Source of the DNA: Boudabousia marimammalium
Lineage (GTDB): Bacteria; Actinomycetota; Actinomycetes; Actinomycetales; Actinomycetaceae
Reading direction: 5' to 3'
DNA length: 64,000 bases
Assembly (NCBI RefSeq): GCF_001936115.1
Contig: NZ_MPDM01000004.1
Coordinates: forward strand, 124,001 to 188,000
Numbering within the stretch: position 1 is the first letter of the stretch; the number at the start of each line of letters is the position of its first letter. Below are positions 24,140 through 31,366 of the stretch, piece after piece. Position numbers and translations under genes: made by a program. The notes beneath the pieces are model-generated. The model did not search any database. It was not told where the DNA came from and worked only from the letters and a program-made list of their open reading frames with translations.

Positions 24140-24354
24140 TCATCGTCTCCTTCGTCGATTAGCGGAGTGCTGAGCGCTCCGAGTTCAGCAAGTTTTTCTA
24201 CGTCGCCTAATGTCCACGAAATTTGTCCTTTTAAGCGGCGCGAGATTTGGGGCTGAGAAATGCCCAAAGACTGGCCAAGTGCCACCTGACGCACGCCAGT
24301 TGATTCAAGCCAGTCATTAACTCGGCTTGTAACGAGAGTGTTAATTTTGCCCAT
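24136..24354 (-). CDS. cro: Cro-like helix-turn-helix regulator
   Basis: A 72-residue protein, MGKINTLVTSRVNDWLESTG at the start, with a lambda-type helix-turn-helix: ALGQSLGISQPQISRRLKGQ, then WTLGDVEKLAELG. The domain is clearly related to the divergent repressor (same SQ/TQ..(I/V)SRR.(N/K)G...WTL pattern). I chose the ATG at 24354 because TATATT lies six bases before it (leaderless); a GTG at 24417 is in frame. It heads the minus-strand early operon, like Cro in other phages. Confidence 0.8.
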   Translation of the reverse strand: MGKINTLVTSRVNDWLESTGVRQVALGQSLGISQPQISRRLKGQISWTLGDVEKLAELGALSTPLIDEGDDE

Positions 24355-24452
24355 GCGCTCAATATATGCGTTTTGCGCAAGTTTTATGCGGGCGACACGC
24401 GGCGTGTCACGCTTCACTTGCCTAAGTTATGCGCGTGGCGCATACTGTAGGC
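24355..24452. promoter_or_regulatory. Immunity switch: divergent promoters and operator-like palindromes
   Basis: The 98 bases between cro and the repressor hold both promoters and three inverted repeats. Repressor promoter (plus): TTGCCT 24418-24423, 17-base spacer, CATACT 24441-24446. Cro promoter (minus): -10 TATATT at 24361-24366, weak -35. Palindromes: TTGCGCAA at 24373-24380; GACACGC-G-GCGTGTC at 24394-24408; TATGCGC-GTG-GCGCATA at 24428-24444, which covers the repressor -10. The last would fit autorepression. Confidence 0.7.
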
Positions 24453-24791
24453 ATGACTACATTAACTATTGCAAACACTGAAACGCCTACAATTTCAAGC
24501 ATTGTTGCCGCCAATATCCGCGCCGAAGCTGCACGGGCTGGAATAAATCAGGTCAAACTAGGCAGAATGTTAAATATGACACAATCGCAAGTTAGTAGGC
24601 GTTGGAACGGGTCATTAGTGTGGACTTTAGATGAGATGGGGGCAGTCGCACAGTTGTTAGGCGTTAGCGTGGCAGATTTAGTAACTCCACCGCGTGGAAA
24701 TAGCGGCAGATACACTAATCCCCCGGCACCTTACGGCACCGGGGGTGATTGGCTCCCGCGGCAGGACTCGAACCTGCAACCGTCCGATTAA
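24453..24791 (+). CDS. rep: Phage repressor whose C-terminus is encoded by the attachment site
   Basis: The 112-residue prophage form starts MTTLTIANTETPTISSIVAA and has a helix-turn-helix at about residues 38-60 (KLGRMLNMTQSQVSRRWNGS). The frame then enters attR, where it reads antisense tRNA-Asn (WLPRQDSNLQPSD) and stops at TAA 24789-24791, whose last A is the first host base. In the circular phage genome the base after the core is T, so TAA becomes TAT and the frame continues for 12 codons (YRSKTRVLRLAA) to a TAG at 7425-7427, just before int. The ATG at 24453 lies six bases after CATACT and has no Shine-Dalgarno. Confidence 0.85.
   Translation: MTTLTIANTETPTISSIVAANIRAEAARAGINQVKLGRMLNMTQSQVSRRWNGSLVWTLDEMGAVAQLLGVSVADLVTPPRGNSGRYTNPPAPYGTGGDWLPRQDSNLQPSD
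24720..24745. terminator. GC-rich hairpin inside the 3' end of rep, beside tRNA-Asn
   Basis: A 7-bp stem CCCCCGG/CCGGGGG (24720-24726 with 24739-24745) with a 12-base loop containing a GGCACC direct repeat. It lies 4 bases beyond the CCA end of tRNA-Asn on the minus strand and may replace the native terminator left at attL. No T-run follows, so termination is uncertain. Confidence 0.35.
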
Positions 24792-24824
24792 CAGTCGGAT
24801 GCTCTACCATTGAGCTACGCGGGA
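24750..24824 (-). tRNA. tRNA-Asn (GTT), rebuilt by the prophage
   Basis: A full cloverleaf: acceptor TCCCGCG/CGCGGGA, anticodon loop CTGTTAA with GTT at 24790-24792, T arm GTTCGAGTC, discriminator G, and encoded CCA. The 3' half, from the last anticodon base outward, is the phage-borne copy of the 39-bp core; the 5' half is host DNA. The original 3' end at attL continues GCA instead of GCCA, so the encoded CCA came with the phage. Confidence 0.95.
24752..24790. repeat. attR core (39-bp direct repeat)
   Basis: Perfect copy of 7352-7390. It serves at once as tRNA-Asn 3' half (minus strand) and as the last codons of the repressor (plus strand). Confidence 0.95.
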
Positions 24825-24883
24825 TTACGAGAAGAAACTTTAGCATGATAATTCACGCCTGCACAACTCGAAAAAACACCCGC

Positions 24884-25420
24884 TCATTCAGCGTCTTGAA
24901 TCCCCGCCAAATCGCGCAATTCTCGCTCAAAATCATCCAGCACAGAGTCCTCTACCCTAACTTTTTCACTAGAGGTAGATATCACAATAAAGAGTTCTCC
25001 AGCTTCATCGCGGCGGATTGTGCCAGTAATCGAACCACCCTCGACCTGACGCTGACGAACCATCACTAGAGAGTGCTCCAGATGATCCTGTGCCGTGTCC
25101 ATGAACTCACGAGGGTCCCTATCCAACAGTTGTAATGCGACTGGTTCAACCGAGCGGTTAGTCCACCACAGCTTCAGTTCTCGCTGCTTACCCGCGAAGG
25201 TCATGCGTTCAATCATGTACCAGGGCACAGATTCTTCCAAAACCTCACCCACCAGATGTACGCCGGCAGAGTTCACGACTACCCATTTCCCAGCTGCCGT
25301 CGTTTGGGCGGATTGCGCCTGTCCTTCGGGCACTAGCGCAGCTAAAGCCGCTGGCATTTGACTGTTTTTGGGCTCGCTTCCAGCTACATTTTTCGATGAT
25401 GAGCGACCAAACCAGCCCAT
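24884..25420 (-). CDS. Conserved-looking hypothetical protein between tRNA-Asn and tRNA-Met
   Basis: A 178-residue soluble protein starting MGWFGRSSSKN. After a disordered N-terminus (1-42) there is a beta-rich core (KWVVVNSAGVHLVGEVLEES, WYMIERMTFAG) and a C-terminal region with helix (DSVLDDFERELRDLAG). No family is recognised. It is the first host gene right of the prophage. Confidence 0.65.
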   Translation of the reverse strand: MGWFGRSSSKNVAGSEPKNSQMPAALAALVPEGQAQSAQTTAAGKWVVVNSAGVHLVGEVLEESVPWYMIERMTFAGKQRELKLWWTNRSVEPVALQLLDRDPREFMDTAQDHLEHSLVMVRQRQVEGGSITGTIRRDEAGELFIVISTSSEKVRVEDSVLDDFERELRDLAGIQDAE

Positions 25421-25445
25421 AGCGCCTCCTTAAGATAGCAAAAGT

Positions 25446-25518
25446 GCCCCGACTGGGGCTTGAACCCAGGACCGACGGATTATGAGTCCGCTGCTCTGAC
25501 CGACTGAGCTATCGGGGC
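25446..25518 (-). tRNA. tRNA with CAT anticodon, probably elongator tRNA-Met
   Basis: Cloverleaf with acceptor GCCCCGA/TCGGGGC, discriminator A, D arm GCTCAGTCGGTCAGAGC, anticodon loop CTCATAA and T arm GGGTTCAAGCCCC. G1-C72 pairs, so it is not the initiator. It could be tRNA-Ile2, in which C34 becomes lysidine; sequence by eye cannot separate the two. CCA is not encoded. Confidence 0.9.
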
Positions 25519-25560
25519 GACGCGTATAGAGTAACGAATTTTCTTCCGCAAAGCGAACTA

Positions 25561-27498
25561 TCAGTTACCTAGTTGTCGTCGGACCTGTTCCAGTTCCATC
25601 AGATGAGTGAAGAGTTTGCGTCCTTCCTCGTCATCTCCGGAAGCCCGCTGCAAGGCGCCCCGCAGATCCGCAATCTGGCGGGTCAACCACATCCGGTAAA
25701 TGCTCTTAATCACACTAACCGCGAAGCGTTTCTCCCCCTCAACCGAGTCCGAAGGCAGCGACTTCACCATTAGGCTAGTTAAAGCTCCATCCAAGGTCCC
25801 GCCTGAGGCCTCACGAATCTCTTCATTCCAGCGTTTCACCGCATGGGATTCATCGCTTTCAATCAGGAGTTCTTGGAAACGGCGTACTCCCCCGACGGAG
25901 CGAATCAAGTCGTGGACCGCCCGCAAAGTGGGCACCGTGAAAACATCGCTAGCGTAGCTATCGAAATCTGCTTCCACCGCGGCGGCCGGCCTTTGCAAGA
26001 TGGCCGCCATGGCTTCCCCCTCGGCACGGATTACAGGATCTTGCAAGGTCTTGCCACGACGCGGGGAGGGACGGGCCGAGGGCGTCTGCGGTGAGCCGCC
26101 AGCGAACTGCTGGGGGCTGCTGCCCTGCCTTGAACGTGAACGGTAGGAGCGGACAGCTTTGAGTACCTCATCTTCCGGTAAGGAAACCCAGCCGGCCAGC
26201 TCACGGGCATAACCAGAACGCAAGGCTGCGTCACGTATGCCCGCCACGATCTGAGCTGCGGCCCGCATGCCGGTGGCGCGCCCTTCCACAGTGTTCAAAT
26301 CTAGGCCGCTCAAGGCGGTCCGAATCACGAAAGCAAATAGCGGCTCACGCTGGTTAACTAGATTAACGACCGCCTGATTGCCCTGTTGGAGGCGCAGATC
26401 GCAAGGATCTAGGCCGCTCTTTTCGATTGCCACATAGGTTTGCGCGGCAAAGTTCTGGTCTTCCGCGAAAGCCCGCAGGGCGGCCTTTTGTCCGGCGGCG
26501 TCACCGTCGAAAGTGAAGATTACTTCACCGCCACGCACCTGCCCGTCAGAAAGGACCACGCCGGAAGCTGAGTCCATGCTTTCACCAATCAGCCGGCGCA
26601 AAATCTTGGCGTGCTCAGACCCGAATGCCGTGCCACAGGTAGCTACCGCGGTGGGAACGCCAGCGAGGTGGGCTGCCATCACGTCGGTGTAGCCTTCCAC
26701 CACCACGACCTGTTTCAGTTTTGAAATATCTCCTTTAGCTAGGTCAAGCCCGTACAGTACCTTCGATTTTTTGTAGATCGCTGTCTCTGGAGTGTTTAAG
26801 TATTTAGGCTGGTCTTTCGCGTCGGTTAAGATGCGGGCACCAAATCCCACTGTCGCGCCTGTGATATCGCGGATTGGCCACATCAGACGCCCTCGGAAAC
26901 GGTCATAGGTGCCGCGTGAGCCCTGCGAAACTAAACCAGATGCCACCAGTTCAGCTTCTGTGAAGCCCCGCCCCCGCAGATGCCGAGACAGCGCATCCCA
27001 ACTATCGGGAGAGTAACCGATTCCAAATCTGGCTGCCGCGTCCCGGTCAAAACCGCGACTGGCAAGGAACTCACGACCGGCCCGTGCCTGCGGGGTGGCC
27101 AGCTGCTCTTGGAAGAACTGCTCCGCCAGACGATGAGCCTCAATCAGGCGTTGCCGACGTCCCGGCTCTTCGGTACGGCGCGGCCCCTGACCTTCTTCAT
27201 AGTGCAAAGTAATGCCGGTCTTATCAGCTAAATACTCTACTGCTTCAGTGAAAGAAAGATGATGCAGCTTTTGCACGAAAGAGATTACGTCTCCGCCTTC
27301 GCCGCAACCAAAACAATGCCACACATTCAGTTCGGTCCGAACATGGAAAGATGGGGTCTTCTCATCATGGAAAGGGCAAAGGCCCTTCTCGGAGTTCATA
27401 CCGGCAGGACGCAAGGAAACATGTTCACCCACAATATCGCGGATACTAGCGGCCTCACGGACCGCCGCAATATCTTCGCGCTTTATCAAACCTGCCAT
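25561..27498 (-). CDS. dnaG: DNA primase
   Basis: Makes RNA primers at the replication fork. The 645-residue product has the CHC2 zinc finger (Cys41, His44, Cys62, Cys65 in CPFH...HCFGCG), the RNA polymerase/Toprim core with VVVEGYTDVMAAHLAG and FTFDGDAAGQKAALRAF, and a C-terminal DnaB-binding region ending MELEQVRRQL. The first 30 codons overlap nothing. It follows dgt on the minus strand with 30 bases between, as in many actinobacteria. Confidence 0.98.
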   Translation of the reverse strand: MAGLIKREDIAAVREAASIRDIVGEHVSLRPAGMNSEKGLCPFHDEKTPSFHVRTELNVWHCFGCGEGGDVISFVQKLHHLSFTEAVEYLADKTGITLHYEEGQGPRRTEEPGRRQRLIEAHRLAEQFFQEQLATPQARAGREFLASRGFDRDAAARFGIGYSPDSWDALSRHLRGRGFTEAELVASGLVSQGSRGTYDRFRGRLMWPIRDITGATVGFGARILTDAKDQPKYLNTPETAIYKKSKVLYGLDLAKGDISKLKQVVVVEGYTDVMAAHLAGVPTAVATCGTAFGSEHAKILRRLIGESMDSASGVVLSDGQVRGGEVIFTFDGDAAGQKAALRAFAEDQNFAAQTYVAIEKSGLDPCDLRLQQGNQAVVNLVNQREPLFAFVIRTALSGLDLNTVEGRATGMRAAAQIVAGIRDAALRSGYARELAGWVSLPEDEVLKAVRSYRSRSRQGSSPQQFAGGSPQTPSARPSPRRGKTLQDPVIRAEGEAMAAILQRPAAAVEADFDSYASDVFTVPTLRAVHDLIRSVGGVRRFQELLIESDESHAVKRWNEEIREASGGTLDGALTSLMVKSLPSDSVEGEKRFAVSVIKSIYRMWLTRQIADLRGALQRASGDDEEGRKLFTHLMELEQVRRQLGN

Positions 27499-27528
27499 GA
27501 CAATAGTTTATCTGGTGAGTCAAGCCGA

Positions 27529-28779
27529 CTATTGGCTTGACAGCATTCCGCAAAGGCTGGCGTGCCATTGATTAGCGGAGTTATCCGTCATGGAAGCAAT
27601 CTGGTCAACTACCACACGCATCCGCTGTGCATCGTTTTCAGCCATCCGCCAACGGGCGGCAAAGAGCGGCTCCATCCGGTCCGGACCCGCCTCCCAGAAG
27701 GCATCCGCTAAATCATAGATGAGGGTACGCTGCTGCAGGTAGATAGGCTCAGTTTCCCTTGGCATCATGACGAAATGTGTGGCCAGGCCCTTCAGCACGG
27801 TAATCTCCGCCTGCGTCTGCGCGGGGACCTCAATCCGACCGGCGTAGCGACCCAGCGGATCCGTGCCATGAATCTCTTGGGTAAGCTCTACTGCGGCAGT
27901 CACGAAACGTCCAATCAGCTGAGAGCTCATATCTTTCAGCCGTGCGAGAGCACCATAAGTGCCGTCAAAATCATGCACCCACCAAGGCTCCCCGGTAAGA
28001 CGACGCAAGGCGGCATCGAGATCGTCAGCAGAGAAACGCGCACCGTACCAAGCTTGTGTAGAAGCAAAAATATCAGCGCGGAGATTTTCCCAAGCTGATG
28101 GATTCGGGTTCAAATAGCCGGTCTGGACAGCGTCCTCAACGTCATGGACGGAGTATCCAATGTCATCGGAGAGATCCATAATCTGGGCTTCAATAGATTT
28201 TACCCCGGGGATCGCACCTTCTCTTGCCCATTCGAAGACATCCCGAATATCGTCATAGTAGCCGAACTTATGGCTACCCTTTGGGCATTCTCCTGCAGCC
28301 CAAGGATACTTAATGGTGGCATCCAGACCGGCCCTGGTCAGATTCAAACCGGCGGGGCTACCATCTGCTGCGACAGCTTTCGGTTCGAGGAGCACCAAAA
28401 GCCGTAGGGTTTGCGCGTTTCCTTCAAAGCCGCCGCAGTCTTTAGCCACCTCAGCTAGGGCACGCTCCCCATTGTGACCAAATGGCGGATGCCCTAAATC
28501 GTGGCTCAAGCAGGCGGCATCAACAATATCGGGGTCACAGCCAAGCATTTTCCCCAGTCCCCTACCCACCTGCGAGACTTCCAAGGAGTGCGTCAAACGA
28601 GTGCGAATATAGTCATCAGAAGAGGGACCCAGCACCTGCGTTTTCGCCCCCAAACGACGCAATGCCGCCGAATGTAAGACGCGTGCCCGGTCTCTTTCAA
28701 AAGCTGAACGCAGCGGCGATTTGGGCAACTCAAAATGTGCTCTCATCTGATCGGCTTCAGAATATTCGTAGCGCCGCAT
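27529..28779 (-). CDS. dgt: Deoxyguanosinetriphosphate triphosphohydrolase-like protein
   Basis: A 416-residue HD-domain enzyme of the dGTPase family, hydrolysing dNTPs to nucleoside and triphosphate. The N-terminus has RAHFELPKSPLRSAFERDRA and RVLHSAALRRLGAKTQV; the metal site is in CLSHDLGHPPFGHNGE (about residues 90-106), with the final Asp in IMDLSDDIGYSVHDVEDA. It precedes dnaG in the same direction and is probably in the same transcript. Confidence 0.93.
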   Translation of the reverse strand: MRRYEYSEADQMRAHFELPKSPLRSAFERDRARVLHSAALRRLGAKTQVLGPSSDDYIRTRLTHSLEVSQVGRGLGKMLGCDPDIVDAACLSHDLGHPPFGHNGERALAEVAKDCGGFEGNAQTLRLLVLLEPKAVAADGSPAGLNLTRAGLDATIKYPWAAGECPKGSHKFGYYDDIRDVFEWAREGAIPGVKSIEAQIMDLSDDIGYSVHDVEDAVQTGYLNPNPSAWENLRADIFASTQAWYGARFSADDLDAALRRLTGEPWWVHDFDGTYGALARLKDMSSQLIGRFVTAAVELTQEIHGTDPLGRYAGRIEVPAQTQAEITVLKGLATHFVMMPRETEPIYLQQRTLIYDLADAFWEAGPDRMEPLFAARWRMAENDAQRMRVVVDQIASMTDNSANQWHASLCGMLSSQ

Positions 28780-28901
28780 TAATCTCCTCCAAGGACCTGC
28801 AAACTAGCTAGCTGTCTGAGATAGCCTTAACAGATCAAAATCCGTAAAACAACTAGCTCCAATTATGGCATCTTTGTAGAAAATTAGGGACAATAGAACA
28901 C

Positions 28902-30113
28902 GTGAATGAGACAATCCGTTCGACAGAACCGCCACCAATCACTTCCACCTTGGTGCATGCGCCCCTCAGGCACTCCGCGGCATGGTGGAAAAGTGGCATA
29001 ATTGCGGATATTCCTGGCCATATGGGAGCTGCAGAACTGGATTGGCTGAGCGGCAGCCTCCGCGACTATGCGAAAGTTGGTTGCACCGCCATTTTGGTGC
29101 GCCCCTCACAGCTTGATTTTGATGCAGATTCGACTCCTTTAACCAATCTGATTGAAAAAGCTAAAAACACCGGGATGCGTACCATTGTCCGGGTTTCCGG
29201 TGGCGGAGAGTTCATCAACGGGGTTTTCACTGAGTCCCCCTCGGCCTTCCGGTATTTCGAAAAGGGTCCCGAAAAAACCTTGGAACGCGCTAGATTTGCC
29301 CTCCAACATGGCGCTGACGGCATCGACCTAGGCTTCCTGATTGCCCCCGAAATGGATCCTTCCCATGAGTCATCCCTGAATCAGCTTGACTCTCTAGTGA
29401 AGGCGATTCACAAGTTCGCCTATAATCATCACCCTGGCTCGATTGTTGGCGGCTTTGCACTGATTCAGCCGGAGAGCACTTACCAGCACTACTTAGATTC
29501 CTATCTGTTCCATCATCTGCGGGACAACCGATTGCTGGACGTAGCATGGGATGCGAAGTCGATTCGTGACCGGATTACGCGCACTTTGGACAGCCGAAAC
29601 GAGTTGGGACAGGTCAGTGTGTGGCGCACCTCCTCCACCTTCACCGACACTGTTCCGCAGGAGATGACTAAAGCCTGGTACCAGCATGATTCGGGCCGGC
29701 GCCGCCGCGCGTTGACGATGCTGGCAATGGCGTTACCCGGCGTGGTTTACTTCCGCGGCAACCGCATTCTTGATTTGCCGTGGCTTCTCGCTGAGCCCAG
29801 TGTCAAAGCCATGACTGCCGACGATATCGCCCATTACCGCACCATGATGACCGCGGCCGCGCGTTTGCGTCTAGCTCGCGGACTGGGGGTTGGTTCCCTA
29901 GCTTGGGTCGAGGGCGCACCTTGGGCTAACCGTGACGTAATGGTGCAAGTTGGTACCCACACTCTGACCGTATTGAACACTTCAGATGAGGTGATTACGG
30001 TCCCCAGTGGGATGCGTCCCCTGCTCTCTTCTGAACATCTCGTCTTGGATCATACGGATCCTGATTCGCAGCTGGTACGTCCGGGCGAATGCGCTTGGTT
30101 TGACGCCCCTTAG
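28902..30113 (+). CDS. Degenerate GH13 (alpha-amylase family) homologue
   Basis: A 403-residue protein resembling a shortened alpha-glucosidase. It keeps the barrel entry (AAWWKSGIIADIPGHMGAAE), the helix-strand ALQHGADGIDLGF, and the C-terminal block RRRALTMLAMALPGVVYFRG. The nucleophile region usually reads DGFR(I/L)D but here reads DGIDLG, so the catalytic Asp is missing; the DxxxNH and NHD blocks are also absent. It is probably non-catalytic or has a changed function. The GTG start has no strong Shine-Dalgarno. The stop overlaps dusB by 4 bases (convergent). Confidence 0.7.
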   Translation: MNETIRSTEPPPITSTLVHAPLRHSAAWWKSGIIADIPGHMGAAELDWLSGSLRDYAKVGCTAILVRPSQLDFDADSTPLTNLIEKAKNTGMRTIVRVSGGGEFINGVFTESPSAFRYFEKGPEKTLERARFALQHGADGIDLGFLIAPEMDPSHESSLNQLDSLVKAIHKFAYNHHPGSIVGGFALIQPESTYQHYLDSYLFHHLRDNRLLDVAWDAKSIRDRITRTLDSRNELGQVSVWRTSSTFTDTVPQEMTKAWYQHDSGRRRRALTMLAMALPGVVYFRGNRILDLPWLLAEPSVKAMTADDIAHYRTMMTAAARLRLARGLGVGSLAWVEGAPWANRDVMVQVGTHTLTVLNTSDEVITVPSGMRPLLSSEHLVLDHTDPDSQLVRPGECAWFDAP

Positions 30114-31318
30114 CCTCCTGAGGCATCAATTTCAGCGTCAGCTAATTGCAGTTTTTGTGTTTCGTTAAGTTCCGGGGAGTCCAGCCATCCTTCGGGCAGA
30201 TGGGGACGTTTCTCTCCGCCGGCGCGGCCGCGCTTACCTTGGGCCGCCTCCGGATAGGCTTGGGTGAGGTCGAGGGCGTCCAAGCGGTCTTGTAGTTCCT
30301 GCTTGGTCGACACCAAATGGAGAGCATGGCGTTGTGGCCCACCGATTGCGTAGCCACGCAGATACCAACTGATATGTTTACGCATTTCCCGCATCGCCCG
30401 GTTCTCTGAACCGAACTCTGCGATCATCAGATCCGCGTGCTCCAAAATCATCTCTGCGACTGTCTGCAAATCCGGTTTAACCCGCTGCTTAGAGCCTGCC
30501 AAAGCCGCAGTTAGGTCGGTGAAAATCCAGGGCCTGCCCTGGCATCCTCGACCCACTACGATGCCTGCGCAGCCGGTATCTTCCATCATGTTGACAGCAT
30601 CATCTGCCTCAAAGACGTCACCGTTGCCCAGTACCGGAATGTCCAGCATTTCCACGAGGCGACCAATCTGATCCCAGTGTGCCTGCCCTGAATAGTGTTG
30701 CGCGGCAGTACGGGCGTGCAAAGCGACCGCGTCAATTCCAGCATCTTGCGCAAGCAGCGCAGCGCGTTCAAAAGTCATATGGTCATCATCAATGCCGGTG
30801 CGCATCTTCACCGTCACCGGCACCCCGTAGGGTTTCGCGGCGGCCACAACTTCTTGCACGATAGCAGCGAAAAGTTCATGCTTCCAAGGGAGCGCAGCGC
30901 CTCCACCCTTGCGAGTGACTTTGGGTACCGGACAGCCGAAGTTCATGTCAATATGGTCAGCTAGATCCCGTTCGCAAAGCATTTGAGCGGCCTGACGCAT
31001 AGTGGCGGGGTCCACGCCATAAAGCTGGATGGAGCGCACCCGTTCAGTCGGGTCAGGCGTAATCATCCGCATGGTCTCAGGGGTTTCTTCCACTAGAGCA
31101 CGCGAAGTAATCATCTCGGAGACATAAAGACCGGCAGGCGCGTCGATTCCCTTCTGTGCCTTCGGCAAGTCAGCGGCCAGCTCAGCGCTCAGGCCGGCTT
31201 CGCCAGCTTCCCGGCAGAGACGACGGAAAGGCGCGTTAGTTACTCCCGCCATGGGAGCTAAAATCACTGGCACCCACAGTTGTAAACGACCAATTGAAAG
31301 TGGCGACAAAATAGACAC
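30110..31318 (-). CDS. dusB: tRNA-dihydrouridine synthase
   Basis: Reduces uridines in tRNA D-loops using FMN. The 402-residue TIM-barrel product has LAPMAGVTNAPFRRLCREAG at the N-terminus, MNFGCPVPKVTRKGGGAALP with the catalytic Cys, VTVKMRTGIDD, VALHARTAAQHYSG and the FMN-phosphate motif VGRGCQGRPWIF. The length is slightly above average because of a C-terminal extension. It follows the YibE/F gene with 48 bases between. Confidence 0.95.
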   Translation of the reverse strand: MSILSPLSIGRLQLWVPVILAPMAGVTNAPFRRLCREAGEAGLSAELAADLPKAQKGIDAPAGLYVSEMITSRALVEETPETMRMITPDPTERVRSIQLYGVDPATMRQAAQMLCERDLADHIDMNFGCPVPKVTRKGGGAALPWKHELFAAIVQEVVAAAKPYGVPVTVKMRTGIDDDHMTFERAALLAQDAGIDAVALHARTAAQHYSGQAHWDQIGRLVEMLDIPVLGNGDVFEADDAVNMMEDTGCAGIVVGRGCQGRPWIFTDLTAALAGSKQRVKPDLQTVAEMILEHADLMIAEFGSENRAMREMRKHISWYLRGYAIGGPQRHALHLVSTKQELQDRLDALDLTQAYPEAAQGKRGRAGGEKRPHLPEGWLDSPELNETQKLQLADAEIDASGG

Positions 31319-31366
31319 TGAACCTTTCTCAGCTTGATTATCCCAGCACGGGGAGGAAACTGCCCG

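Larger units (their letters stand above)
7352..24790. mobile_element. Complete small temperate siphovirus-type prophage in tRNA-Asn
   Basis: The element is bounded by a perfect 39-bp direct repeat (7352-7390 and 24752-24790) formed by the 3' half of tRNA-Asn. The excised circle would be 17,400 bp (7391-24790). It encodes integrase, a putative excisionase, two divergent repressor-type regulators, a replication-type protein, HNH nuclease, both terminase subunits, portal, protease-capsid fusion, connector, tail genes with a frameshifted chaperone pair, tape measure, endolysin and holin. All structural genes are on the minus strand and overlap or nearly touch. The only probable defect I see is an in-frame TGA in one early gene. 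The size is at the low end for tailed phages. Confidence 0.95.

Noticed and set aside
24752-24791. WLPRQDSNLQPSD as a conserved protein motif
   Set aside because: It is the antisense translation of a tRNA 3' half, a common artefact. Here it is the real repressor C-terminus only because the frame runs into the att core.
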